Below are positions 8,074 through 16,135 of a DNA stretch of 46,613 nt, piece by piece. The position numbers and the translations under genes are program-made. Origin of the DNA: Defluviitaleaceae bacterium. Lineage in GTDB: Bacteria; Bacillota; Clostridia; Lachnospirales; WRAX01. How positions within the stretch are numbered: the first letter of the stretch is position 1; each line of letters starts with the position of its first letter. The DNA is taken from positions 1 to 46,613 of the forward strand of contig WRAX01000020.1 of the NCBI GenBank assembly GCA_009779935.1. The letters are read 5' to 3'. The notes beneath the pieces are model-generated. The model had not been told where the DNA came from and made no database searches. It saw nothing but the letters and a program-made list of their open reading frames with translations.

Positions 8074-8493
8074 CTAAGCTTTTGGCGGCATTACCATAGC
8101 TTCGCCGGTGATAACCTGTACGCCGTCTTGGTTGGTTACCACACATTCCATGGTAACACGGTTTTTGTCGGTTATAATATCTTTAACGGTGCAGGTGGCG
8201 GTTATTGTATCACCAAAATACACAGGGGCTGTAAATTTCAAATCCTGTTTCATATAAATTGTGCCGGGACCGGGCATGTACATGCCAAACACCGTGGAAA
8301 TTAGGGATGCGCCCAGCATGCCGTGGGCAATGCGACCCTTAAACATGCTGTTTTTGGCGGCAATTTCGTTTACATGAGCTGGGTTTAGATCCCCCGTGAT
8401 GCCTGCAAACATGTACACATCCGCCTCACTTATGGTTTTGGTGAAGCTGGCGGCTTGCCCCGCAGTTAGTTGGTCAATAGTAAATTTTGTCAT
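8074..8493 (-). CDS. MaoC-family (R)-specific enoyl-CoA hydratase
   Basis: The 139-residue hot-dog-fold protein has the hydratase-2 motif: the Asp/His dyad in FAGITGDLNPAHVN and the following GRIAHGMLGASLIS. This matches PhaJ-like hydratases interconverting crotonyl-CoA and (R)-3-hydroxybutyryl-CoA. The downstream strand FTAPVYFGDTITATCTV is typical of the family. Being next to bcd/etf it may handle C4 CoA thioesters, but no PHA synthase is seen. AGGAGG precedes the ATG. Confidence 0.88.
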   Translation of the reverse strand: MTKFTIDQLTAGQAASFTKTISEADVYMFAGITGDLNPAHVNEIAAKNSMFKGRIAHGMLGASLISTVFGMYMPGPGTIYMKQDLKFTAPVYFGDTITATCTVKDIITDKNRVTMECVVTNQDGVQVITGEAMVMPPKA

Positions 8494-8503
8494 CTTTATC
8501 CTC

Positions 8504-8929
8504 CTAAATTTTCATTGTAAAACAAATTATTTGATTTGCTTCTGTAAAGCCGATTTTTTGATGGAATTGCCGGCTGGCTTGGTTATGCAATTCACAGTCT
8601 GATGCAAATTCGCTGCAACCCCTGCCTTTTGCCCAACTTTTACCAAATTCAACCAGCTGACGGGCTATACCCTGCCCACGAAAGGCGGGTTTTACATATA
8701 TGGCTTCCAGATAGCCAACGGGGCTACTTTCTGTGCCCTCCACATAGTCATGGCGCAGGGATAGGCTGATGAAAGCAGCAGGTGTGCCGTCCGCATAATA
8801 CAAAAACTCGTTGGGAAGTGTGCCGTTTGCTCGTTCTGCCAACATTTGCTCCGCTGTGTTTTCTTTCCACAGGGCGGCGCACATTTCTGCCCAGTCCCGC
8901 TCGTCCTTATCCGTTACTGCTGTAATCAT
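8504..8929 (-). CDS. GNAT acetyltransferase, AAC(6')-I-like
   Basis: The 141-residue protein resembles small GNAT enzymes of the aminoglycoside 6'-N-acetyltransferase type I shape: WAEMCAALWKEN near the start, a GYLEAIYVKPAFRGQGIARQLVEFGKSWAKGRG acetyl-CoA loop, and a C-terminal ASRQFHQKIGFTEANQIICF motif. The ATG at 8927-8929 follows GGAGG and overlaps the upstream DUF1905 gene by 4 bases. Similarity in shape does not establish aminoglycoside resistance; the substrate is unknown. Confidence 0.85.
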   Translation of the reverse strand: MITAVTDKDERDWAEMCAALWKENTAEQMLAERANGTLPNEFLYYADGTPAAFISLSLRHDYVEGTESSPVGYLEAIYVKPAFRGQGIARQLVEFGKSWAKGRGCSEFASDCELHNQASRQFHQKIGFTEANQIICFTMKI

Positions 8930-9219
8930 TTTGCTTGCACCTCCCCAATAGGCGTGATTGTTACATTCACAACATCCCCCGGCTGTTTGTTTATTTTTGT
9001 GCGTATGGCCTTCGTAATGCCGATAATATAACAAACAGAGCCATCAGGGTTTTTAACACCCATATTTACCACGCTACCGCTGTATGGATGCCCATCAAAG
9101 GTTGCATCCACTTTTAGGCGGCCTTTCCTAAAAACCTCCCGTATATCATGGGGAAAGGCTATATAAGCCGTATCTTGGCCATCCACCTTTTGGATTATTG
9201 CTTCGTAGTTATAGGTCAT
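8926..9219 (-). CDS. DUF1905 domain protein
   Basis: The 97-residue product is a stand-alone DUF1905 domain, a small beta-barrel: MTYNYEAIIQKVDGQDTAYIAFP, the RKGRLKVDATFDG strand, a YIIGITKAIRTKIN strand and the final GDVVNVTITP. Function of the family is not established. It overlaps its neighbours by 4 bases on both sides (YaiI upstream, GNAT downstream), so the three small genes form one translationally coupled unit. Confidence 0.85.
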   Translation of the reverse strand: MTYNYEAIIQKVDGQDTAYIAFPHDIREVFRKGRLKVDATFDGHPYSGSVVNMGVKNPDGSVCYIIGITKAIRTKINKQPGDVVNVTITPIGEVQAK

Positions 9220-9662
9220 TTATCTGCACCTTTGCCCAATAGTATTTCCTGCAAGGCTTTTTCAAAATGCTTGTCCTGTTGCACTGTGCGCTTGGATGGA
9301 CCTTTTAGGCGTCCACCCGCCGCACGTACCTTCCTTGCGGTATGCCGCTGCATTAGCAGTGCATCTATATTTTCATCCGTACAAACCAAACCATTTTGGG
9401 TTATTGGCAAAGCCCTGCGAGCAAGGCACATTGCTGCCAAGCCATAATCTTGCGTGACAACCACATCCCCTGCTTTAATAAGATTTACCAGTACAAAATC
9501 TACACTGTCCGCCCCTTGGGAAACGGTAATGGTTGTTGCGCCCTGCTTTTCAATGCGGTGGGCAGTATCGCAGATTATGGTGCACTGCCAGCCCGCATTT
9601 AAGGCAAGCTTTACGGCAATATCCGTAACAGGGCAACCATCACCATCTATAAACACTGTCAA
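9216..9662 (-). CDS. YaiI/YqxD family protein (UPF0178, DUF188)
   Basis: The 148-residue product matches the conserved YaiI/YqxD family: the opening VFIDGDGCPV, the TVSQGADSVDFVLVNLIKAGDVVVTQDYGLAAMCLARRA core of a PIN-like fold with acidic residues, and a C-terminal RLKGPSKRT. A nuclease role has been suggested for PIN-like folds but is not proven for this family. It overlaps the surface-protein gene and the DUF1905 gene by 4 bases each. Confidence 0.92.
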   Translation of the reverse strand: MTVFIDGDGCPVTDIAVKLALNAGWQCTIICDTAHRIEKQGATTITVSQGADSVDFVLVNLIKAGDVVVTQDYGLAAMCLARRALPITQNGLVCTDENIDALLMQRHTARKVRAAGGRLKGPSKRTVQQDKHFEKALQEILLGKGADK

Positions 9663-11545
9663 CCGGACACCTCCGCAGACCCTCGTATTTTACGCTTAAT
9701 TATCAGCAAAACCAGCAATGTGGCAGACGAAACCAAGCCGATAATGGACAAAATCAGTCCTGCAAGGGCAAAATTGTCACCTGTTTGAGGGTTGCCGCCG
9801 GAACCTGCCCCGCCGCCGCCATTTCCGCCACCATCGCCATCGCCATTATCGTTATCGTTGTCTCCACCACTGCTACCTCCACCTCCGCCATTACCACCAC
9901 TATCACCATCATCATCGTCATCATTTTCAGGGGACTGGGTCGATTCTTGCGGGGGAGGGGGCGGAGTGGTTTCCTCCAATGGCACAAAGTTGGGGGTTAT
10001 TTCCAGTGGGCCTTGGGTGGGTTCGTCATCCATAGTTGGCGGTATTTGTGCGGCATTGGGCGCATCCTGGGGAATATCAACATTTTCAGAACCATCAGGG
10101 GTTGCCATTTCCATACCGTCCACTGCCCAGTCATATAGCCAAGGCAATTCAATCTCCAACGGCAATTGATTGGGGTTAAAGCTTTCGGGTAAATCCGCCT
10201 GTTCCAGCAAATAACCAAAGGCTTCTTCCTGCTCCGGGGTAAGGCCAAAATTAAAGGTTATTGGAAATTCCTGCGGTTGCCAGCGGGCATAAAAGGCCAA
10301 ATTTTGCGGGGGCATGGGGGTGTTGGGGGGCAAATCTTCAAAATCTACCTGCTCCCCATCGGGCATTCCCGCCACCCAGCCTGCAAAGTCAAAACCCGGG
10401 CGTTCGGGGGTTGGCAGGCTTTCCAAGGCTTCCCCAAAACCATCGGCAGTGCCTACCGCATCTCCCGCAGGTACAGAAAAGCCCAGTCCCGCAAGGGGCT
10501 CTTCCAGCGGCATCATAGGAAAAGCATCAGGGTGCAGCACATCCCCGTCAAAAGGCACAAATTGCAGGGCAAAATCATCCCCAGGCTGGTTTATATCGTG
10601 GTTGTTAAAGCCATGGGGCATGCCGCCCGACCAGTTGTCATTATGGATGGTGGCGGCATATAGGGTGCCAAGACCCGCAGACAGGTGATACAAAGTGCCG
10701 CTGGTAGCCGCATTACCCGCAAACATAGGCATGTCCGCTAATCGGGTCTGGGGACTGATAATATCCATAAGGCGCAAGGTGTCTAAACTATCAACAAAAA
10801 TGCCGCCGCCACGAAATGCAGTGTTATCAAGCATTGCCCCGCCCGCCATTAAAAGGGAGGAATTGTCCGAAAGGTGAAACACCCCCCCATCCAGCCCTGT
10901 ATTGCCCTGAAAAAAAGGGGTGCCGCTGATATTGATGCCGCTATTACCCATGGCATGGGCAACCCCACCGTTGGTATGGGGCGAGCCATTGCCGAAAAAG
11001 CCGCCGCCCTGCCCACGAAAGTTTAGCAAGCTATCATCCAACAAAAACACGCCACCGCCAAAATCTTGAAAAAAACCATCCCAAATGGTCATTTCTGCGC
11101 TGTTTAGCCAAAAGCCCAACCCACGCCCCGGCCCGCCGCTAAAAACGCCACCCATGATGCCCAAACTGCTGTCGGGGGCAAGGTTAAAAGCCACATCTAA
11201 ATCCCCGGCATACAGCACAAAATCCCCGCCAATGGTTACATTTTGCCCCTCTGCAATTATTATGGTTTCATCCAAATAAATTTCGCCTTCAAGTATAATG
11301 GGGTCGGTTGCTGTGTTAACCAAATATTGCAAATCTGCTGACAGCATGTCTGCCGTTTCCGCCGAAATATCCAAATCTACACGCTGCAAGCGGCTTGTAT
11401 GGGTGGATGTTGCGGGTTGTGCCGCCTCTGCCACCATCAATAAGTTGTAGGAAGCGATGCCGATGCCCGCCAAATTTGCCGCAATAATAACACAAAGGGC
11501 AATAAGCCGCCTTTGATAACGTTTTTTGGAAATTGCAACAGACAT
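9659..11545 (-). CDS. Sortase-anchored surface protein with beta-helix and InlB-type repeat
   Basis: The protein has 628 residues. An N-terminal membrane/signal segment (residues about 10-40) is followed by an Asp/Gly-rich right-handed beta-helix region (about 60-290) with repeated GGVF-like turns. Next comes an InlB/Listeria-Bacteroides repeat (FDFAGWVAGMP...LAFYARW, about 380-425), a Pro/Thr linker and a Gly/Asp/Asn/Ser-rich spacer. It ends with NPQTGD, a hydrophobic helix and KRKIRGS. The motif resembles a cell-wall sorting signal, NPQTG replacing LPXTG. It is downstream of cvpA and upstream of yaiI in one leftward unit. Probably an adhesin-like wall protein; ligand unknown. Confidence 0.75.
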   Translation of the reverse strand: MSVAISKKRYQRRLIALCVIIAANLAGIGIASYNLLMVAEAAQPATSTHTSRLQRVDLDISAETADMLSADLQYLVNTATDPIILEGEIYLDETIIIAEGQNVTIGGDFVLYAGDLDVAFNLAPDSSLGIMGGVFSGGPGRGLGFWLNSAEMTIWDGFFQDFGGGVFLLDDSLLNFRGQGGGFFGNGSPHTNGGVAHAMGNSGINISGTPFFQGNTGLDGGVFHLSDNSSLLMAGGAMLDNTAFRGGGIFVDSLDTLRLMDIISPQTRLADMPMFAGNAATSGTLYHLSAGLGTLYAATIHNDNWSGGMPHGFNNHDINQPGDDFALQFVPFDGDVLHPDAFPMMPLEEPLAGLGFSVPAGDAVGTADGFGEALESLPTPERPGFDFAGWVAGMPDGEQVDFEDLPPNTPMPPQNLAFYARWQPQEFPITFNFGLTPEQEEAFGYLLEQADLPESFNPNQLPLEIELPWLYDWAVDGMEMATPDGSENVDIPQDAPNAAQIPPTMDDEPTQGPLEITPNFVPLEETTPPPPPQESTQSPENDDDDDGDSGGNGGGGGSSGGDNDNDNGDGDGGGNGGGGAGSGGNPQTGDNFALAGLILSIIGLVSSATLLVLLIIKRKIRGSAEVSG

Positions 11546-11557
11546 AAAACCAACCCC

Positions 11558-12250
11558 CTACGGGAAAATTCGTAAAATAAAGTTCGTGATAAAATTAATT
11601 TCATGGATAGGGCGGGCGATTGGGGAATTATCCAATAAATACACCACATCCACCGCCGAATTAGCGGAAAGATACACAACCACAACCGCAAGTACCACCC
11701 ATGTAACCAAAAGCCCCATAAGCCCGCCCAAAAGCCCGCCTAGCAGGCGGTTAAGCTCCTTAATAACAGGCAGGCGTGCCACCAAATTTAGCGCACGGGC
11801 AAGGAATGTAAGTGCCACAATAACCAGCACAAAAACGATAACCAGCGATATTATGTTTATAACAATACCCGCCAAAAAGTTTGAAATATATTCGTTTATA
11901 TTAAGTGCGCCAAGGGCATTGTGCACCACGGGCGTGCTGTTTTCGTAAAGGGCATTAAGCATCACTTGGGGTAGGGGCAGGCTTTGTATCAGTTCGCCGT
12001 AGGCTTCACCTGCCCGCTGTTCCACTAAATAATCAAGCCCTAAAAGGCGGCCAATTGATGTGGAAAGGGATTCAAAAAGCCCGTCAATGCCCCGCAAAAA
12101 CCGCCCCATATGAGGATATAGTAGGTTTGTAAGAAAAATTGCTAATATAAGGTTAGCAAAACCAAGCACCGTACGGATAAAGCCGCGCCAGGCACCCCCA
12201 ATTATGCACAAAGCAAAAATACCAAGTACCAAAAAATCCAGCCAAGTCAA
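11558..12250 (-). CDS. CvpA family membrane protein
   Basis: The 230-residue product has the CvpA pattern: an N-terminal LTWLDFLVLGIFALCIIGGAWRG helix starting with a conserved LD motif, a second helix (ANLILAIFLTNLLYP), a soluble-looking middle part and two C-terminal helices with the glycine-rich LLGGLLGGLMGLLVTWVVLA. The TTG at 12250 is preferred because GGGGAG lies 6 bases upstream; the frame stays open to 12301. CvpA is linked to colicin V production and envelope homeostasis in other bacteria. It is divergent from the XRE gene at 12385. Confidence 0.82.
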   Translation of the reverse strand: MTWLDFLVLGIFALCIIGGAWRGFIRTVLGFANLILAIFLTNLLYPHMGRFLRGIDGLFESLSTSIGRLLGLDYLVEQRAGEAYGELIQSLPLPQVMLNALYENSTPVVHNALGALNINEYISNFLAGIVINIISLVIVFVLVIVALTFLARALNLVARLPVIKELNRLLGGLLGGLMGLLVTWVVLAVVVVYLSANSAVDVVYLLDNSPIARPIHEINFITNFILRIFP

Positions 12251-12384
12251 CTTATTCTCCCCTTTCGATTTTATTATATCAAAATTAAACCAATAATTCA
12301 ACCACAGGTTTATTGATTTTATGCTTGGCCGATGATATTATGTATTTAGACAGTAAGCAAAAGCAACACGAGAGGGGGTCGGAG

Positions 12385-13026
12385 ATGGACGTACAAAAAA
12401 CCGGTGACTTTATAAAGGCAAGGCGCAAGGAGTTAAAGCTTACCCAAACCCACATAGCGGATGAGTTGGGCGTAAGTGCCCAAGCCGTAAGCAAATGGGA
12501 ACGGGGTGAAAATTTACCGGATGTTGGCTTTATCCCGGACTTGGCAAAAATGCTGCACACCACCATAGAAGAAATTCTAAGCGGCGGCGCAGATGAAGTG
12601 CAGCCCGACCTTAACAGCTTCGCCAGCCTAAACCCATCACAAAAAACGGAGCTTATAGCAAAAATCTTGGTGCTGGAAGATTATGCCATAACACTGGACG
12701 AAATTTTACCTTACAGCGGCATACCCCATAAAAACGCCATCTTAGGCCACATTATTAACCGCAGGGACTTTGAGGTGTTGGAGCAGATAACCACCTACCT
12801 TGACAACAACATGAAACTGACCATACTGCATGCCCTGCTAAATGACACAAGATATGATATTATCGAGGACATAATGCCAACCTTTAACCGCAAACACAGG
12901 GATGCCATAGTGGACCATATAGCGGCAAACCCCACCCAAGAAATACTTGACACATTAGAAAATTTTATGCCATTTTTTGACAAAAACCAGATTGAAAGAT
13001 TATTAGGAGGAAAAAATTATGAATAA
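12385..13026 (+). CDS. XRE-family regulator with HEAT-like C-terminal region
   Basis: The 213-residue protein has an N-terminal helix-turn-helix (residues about 8-62: IKARRKELKLTQTHIADELGVSAQAVSKWERGENLPD), as in SinR/Xre-type regulators. The C-terminal half holds repeated helical units, each with a pattern like HIINRRDFEVLEQITTYL or HIAANPTQEILDTLENFM, resembling short HEAT-type repeats. The ATG at 12385 follows GAGGGGGTCGGAG. The next two ORFs (30 codons, then a DUF4097 protein) run in the same direction with tight spacing, so this is probably the operon's own regulator. Confidence 0.82.
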   Translation: MDVQKTGDFIKARRKELKLTQTHIADELGVSAQAVSKWERGENLPDVGFIPDLAKMLHTTIEEILSGGADEVQPDLNSFASLNPSQKTELIAKILVLEDYAITLDEILPYSGIPHKNAILGHIINRRDFEVLEQITTYLDNNMKLTILHALLNDTRYDIIEDIMPTFNRKHRDAIVDHIAANPTQEILDTLENFMPFFDKNQIERLLGGKNYE

Positions 13027-13111
13027 AAAGAATAATAAGAGAATGCAAATCAGAACTTACAACCCAATTGACAGTGTTGGTAGCTTTTTCAGAATAGCCG
13101 CAGGCCTATAA
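13019..13111 (+). CDS. Small 30-residue ORF between regulator and DUF4097 gene
   Basis: ATG at 13019 has TTAGGAGG 7 bases upstream and reads MNKKNNKRMQIRTYNPIDSV followed by GSFFRIAAGL and TAA. It overlaps the upstream regulator gene by 8 bases and ends 20 bases before the DUF4097 start. The basic N-terminus and hydrophobic C-terminus could be a small membrane-associated peptide. I recognise no family. The strong binding site and spacing are the reasons to call it. Confidence 0.5.
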   Translation: MNKKNNKRMQIRTYNPIDSVGSFFRIAAGL

Positions 13112-13131
13112 TCACATAAGGAGGAGAACAT

Positions 13132-14322
13132 ATGAGTGAAGGCAGAATTAAAATATTAGAAATGCTACAAGAAGGCAAGATTACCGTGGATGAGGCAATG
13201 GCAATGCTTGCCCAATTCCCGGAAGAAGAACAAGCCCAGAACCAGACCAATAACAATCACGATAACAATAACGACAGCCGCAAAGAAAGGGAGTACACAG
13301 CCAGCTTTGACTTTGCCGATGTGGGCAACACCATCAAGGGCGCAATAAGTAATGCCCTGTCCGCTTTGGATGACATTGACATACAAATCGAAATTGGCGG
13401 CGGCAAAAAGTATCATATGAATTTCGAATCCGAGCCAATTACGGATACTGCAATACCGTCCCTGCGCTTGCTGGGTAAAAACGCCCCCGTAACCATACAT
13501 GGATACGAGGGTAGCACAATCCAAATTAACACCAAATATGCCACCAAATCCCGTGGGGCAACCCTGCATGTGCAGGAGCAAAATGGAAATTACGAACTTT
13601 TGTATGATTATAACGCCGTGCGCTCGGTTGCGGTGGAATGTTATGTGCCACGCCATATACTAATACAACAACTGCATGGCGAAAGCAAAAATTCCGCATT
13701 GGAGTTGTATGATGTGCAAGCAGGGCATGTGGAGCTTTTGACCAAAAACAGCAAAATCAGCTTAGAAAGTGTGACCGCCCCAAATATTGTTGCACGCACC
13801 AAAAACAGTAATATTGAAGCCCGCTATATCAACACAGCCCATTTGGACTTGGAAACCAGCAATTCCAAAATCGAAATTGAAGAGGTGGTTGCAAAAATTG
13901 CCCGCCTAACAACATCCAATGCCAAAATAAGCACCGAAAGCATAAATATACAGCAATTGTACATGAAAACCAGCAATGCAGGCATTAAGGTGGAAGAAGC
14001 CCTTAATTTTACCAACGACGAGACAACGCCGGAATTTGGCAGCCAGCAACGCCCGGAGGGTATATTGCTTGCAGAGCGTGTAATCGAAGCCCACACATCC
14101 AACGGCACAGTGCAAATTTATGTACCCGATGATGTGGCGGTTAAGTTGCAAGCCAGCACCAGCAACGGCCGTATAGACAGTACCTTAACCAACCTTATCG
14201 CCCACGAAATAAGCAAAAACTATCTACATGCCACCAGCCAGAATTACGATACCGCCCAAAAGCGGGCAAGAATTGATATAAAAACCAGCAACAGCAGTGT
14301 TAAAATTAAGCAGGAAGATTAA
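13132..14322 (+). CDS. DUF4097 beta-strand repeat protein with SHOCT-like N-terminus
   Basis: The 396-residue protein starts with a SHOCT-like/YvlB-N helical hairpin (EGRIKILEMLQEGKITVDEAMAMLAQF). An Asn/Asp-rich linker (residues about 35-57) follows. From about 130 to the end there are beta-strand repeats in which TSN/KNSK motifs recur (LLTKNSKISLESV, ARTKNSNIEARYI, LETSNSKIEIEEV, LTTSNAKISTESI), the signature of DUF4097. Relatives include LiaX/YvlB-type envelope-stress proteins. It is preceded by GGAGGAG. The operon with an XRE regulator suggests a role in envelope response; that is inference. Confidence 0.85.
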   Translation: MSEGRIKILEMLQEGKITVDEAMAMLAQFPEEEQAQNQTNNNHDNNNDSRKEREYTASFDFADVGNTIKGAISNALSALDDIDIQIEIGGGKKYHMNFESEPITDTAIPSLRLLGKNAPVTIHGYEGSTIQINTKYATKSRGATLHVQEQNGNYELLYDYNAVRSVAVECYVPRHILIQQLHGESKNSALELYDVQAGHVELLTKNSKISLESVTAPNIVARTKNSNIEARYINTAHLDLETSNSKIEIEEVVAKIARLTTSNAKISTESINIQQLYMKTSNAGIKVEEALNFTNDETTPEFGSQQRPEGILLAERVIEAHTSNGTVQIYVPDDVAVKLQASTSNGRIDSTLTNLIAHEISKNYLHATSQNYDTAQKRARIDIKTSNSSVKIKQED

Positions 14323-14360
14323 ATTAAAAAGACGGTTGTACACAACCGTCTTTTTAATTT
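14321..14360. terminator. Bidirectional terminator between convergent genes
   Basis: A near-perfect stem (AAATTAAAAAGACGGTTGT against ACAACCGTCTTTTTAATTT) with a two-base loop lies exactly between the DUF4097 stop and the pyrE stop. Both strands present a T-run, so one hairpin serves both genes. Confidence 0.92.
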
Positions 14361-14940
14361 AATTTTGCCCACGGCTACCGGGTTTTACGGCAGGCAACTT
14401 ACCTTCTTTGCAAAGGGGGCATTCATCAGCGTCATAGGATTCGATTGTGGTGGTGTAAGCCGCTGCTGTTTTAACGCCAAAGTCCACTGTGCCGCCGGTA
14501 CGATCCACCAACAAGGCAACGGCAACCACCTCACCGCCGGCAGCACCTACAACCTCCATCACTTCCCGCACACTGCCGCCTGTGGTTACAACATCTTCCG
14601 CAACAAGCACTTTCGTGCCTTTTTTAATCTCAAAGCCACGGCGCAGGGTCATTTTACCATTTTCCCGTTCGCAAAATATGGATTTTGCACCAAGCTGCCT
14701 TGCCAGCTCGTAACCCAATACAATGCCTCCCACAGCAGGCGCAACCACTACTTCAATGCCATCATAGTCCAAACCACCAAGGTCGCATAAATAATCGCCT
14801 ACAATTTCTTCCGTAACATTGGGGTTTTGTAGTATTTTTGCACACTGCATATAATAGGCCGCATGGCGGCCGCTGGTTAGTATAAAGTGGCCTTCCAAAA
14901 GTGCATCACAGTCCCTCAGAATCTTCTCAATGCGTTCCAT
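14359..14940 (-). CDS. pyrE: Orotate phosphoribosyltransferase
   Basis: The 193-residue enzyme converts orotate and PRPP to orotidine monophosphate in pyrimidine synthesis. It shows the LTSGRHAAYYMQCAKILQNP substrate loop, VVAPAVGGIVLGYELARQLG, the flexible-loop CERENGKMTLRRGF and the PRPP motif VLVAEDVVTTGGSVREV. The ATG at 14938-14940 follows GGAG; the open frame upstream lies inside the deacetylase-like gene. It overlaps that gene's 3' end by 14 bases, so both are probably on one transcript. No other pyr genes are in the window. Confidence 0.94.
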   Translation of the reverse strand: MERIEKILRDCDALLEGHFILTSGRHAAYYMQCAKILQNPNVTEEIVGDYLCDLGGLDYDGIEVVVAPAVGGIVLGYELARQLGAKSIFCERENGKMTLRRGFEIKKGTKVLVAEDVVTTGGSVREVMEVVGAAGGEVVAVALLVDRTGGTVDFGVKTAAAYTTTIESYDADECPLCKEGKLPAVKPGSRGQN

Positions 14941-16021
14941 GTGTAACATCTCCTTTAATTTGGTTAATTCGTGATTTTTGGTGGGGCAAAAGCGTGTTGT
15001 AAGTTGTACCTGCCATGGAGTACAAAAACGGGTCGCCCGCATCGGTTTGGATGCCGCTAAGCTCCTCAATAATAGCATGGGTGCAAAACGGCACATAACT
15101 GGGGCAATAGCCCCCTTCGTGCAGGCAAACCATGGGCAAGTTTAACCCTTTAATAGCACGGGTCATATAGCGATACCCTTCCGTTGTCACCATCAAGCGG
15201 CTAAGGGGGTCAAAAAAGTTTGCATCCTGCCCCGCTGATACAATTATAAGTTCCGGCGCAAACCTCTCCATGGCGGGTATAACGATTTGGTCAAAGGCAT
15301 ATTTATAAACCGCATCACCGGAACCTGCATATAGAGGAATGTTGATGTTAAACCCCCTACCCTGCCCCTTACCCAAATCTTTCGCACCACCCCTGTCTAC
15401 GGGGTCATATCCCTCTTGATGCAGGGATATGAACAGGACAGAATCATCCTCATAAAAAGCATCCTCTATTCCATTGCCATGGTGTGCATCCCAATCCACA
15501 ATTGCAATTTTGCTCACGCCAAGATGTTTTTGGGCATATTTAGCGGCAATTACAGCATTATTAAAGATGCAAAAACCCACGCCACGGTCAGCTTCGGCAT
15601 GATGTCCCGGCGGCCGAGTTAAGGCATAAGCCGTTGGCATTTCGGGATTTTCCATAACCGTGCGCACAGCGGTTATCGCCCCACCAGCAGAAAGCTTTGC
15701 AATTTCATAAGACCCAATGCCCACAATGGCAGAATCGCCGCAATCCCCACCTGTTGTTTGGCTAAGATGCCTTACCGCTTCAATATGCCGCCTTGTATGG
15801 AAATATTCAAGTTGGGCTTCTGTAGCTGCGGTCGGCTTTATTTGCACCAACTGCTCCATCAGCCCGCTGCGCATAAGTAAATTCTTAATCCGCCGTTTGC
15901 TTTCGGGGTTTTCCACAAAGCCCAGCTCCTGTATATACCCCACGGCGGGTTCAAATAATGCGCCGCCACCCGTGTTGTGCCAAAAATAACTTTCGTCACA
16001 TATAAATGCGGTTTTTTTCAT
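14927..16021 (-). CDS. Histone deacetylase/AcuC family hydrolase
   Basis: The 364-residue protein is a class II HDAC-like zinc amidohydrolase. It has the RPPGHHAEADRGVGFCIFNNAVIAA active-site strand with the His-His pair, the metal-binding VDWDAHHGNGIEDAF, SLHQEGYDP and a C-terminal HEGGY. Bacterial members deacetylate acetoin-linked proteins, polyamines or other amides. The ATG at 16019-16021 follows GGAGGGGG. Its leftward promoter (16054-16082) lies in the duplicated divergent cassette. An acetylpolyamine or protein substrate cannot be chosen from sequence. Confidence 0.9.
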   Translation of the reverse strand: MKKTAFICDESYFWHNTGGGALFEPAVGYIQELGFVENPESKRRIKNLLMRSGLMEQLVQIKPTAATEAQLEYFHTRRHIEAVRHLSQTTGGDCGDSAIVGIGSYEIAKLSAGGAITAVRTVMENPEMPTAYALTRPPGHHAEADRGVGFCIFNNAVIAAKYAQKHLGVSKIAIVDWDAHHGNGIEDAFYEDDSVLFISLHQEGYDPVDRGGAKDLGKGQGRGFNINIPLYAGSGDAVYKYAFDQIVIPAMERFAPELIIVSAGQDANFFDPLSRLMVTTEGYRYMTRAIKGLNLPMVCLHEGGYCPSYVPFCTHAIIEELSGIQTDAGDPFLYSMAGTTYNTLLPHQKSRINQIKGDVTHGTH

Positions 16022-16053
16022 CACTTGCCCCCTCCAAAAAAATCTCTGCCACA

Positions 16054-16082
16054 ATTATACACTCTGCGACAAAACCAGTCAA
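16054..16082 (-). promoter_or_regulatory. Sigma-A promoter for the deacetylase-pyrE unit
   Basis: On the minus strand TTGACT (16077-16082), a 17-base spacer, then TATAAT (16054-16059). It reads toward the ATG at 16021. The equivalent in copy B drives cca. Confidence 0.8.
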
Positions 16083-16100
16083 GAATTTTCAATAAAGCTA

Positions 16101-16129
16101 TTGACAAGCCCCGCTTGCAAGGTTATAAT
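16101..16129 (+). promoter_or_regulatory. Consensus sigma-A promoter, rightward, copy A
   Basis: TTGACA at 16101-16106, 17-base spacer, TATAAT at 16124-16129: a full-consensus promoter. Start of transcription would be near 16136, leaving a leader of about 210 bases before the 64-residue ORF. Confidence 0.88.
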
Positions 16130-16135
16130 ATACAC

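Noticed and set aside
8504-8929. Calling the AAC(6')-like GNAT a resistance gene
   Set aside because: Only general GNAT features are visible and it lies in a coupled housekeeping-like group; resistance cannot be supported.
9785-9960. Repetitive CCACC/GCC-rich stretch, possible tandem repeat or CRISPR-like array
   Set aside because: It encodes the Gly/Asp/Asn spacer of the wall protein; no regular repeat-spacer structure.
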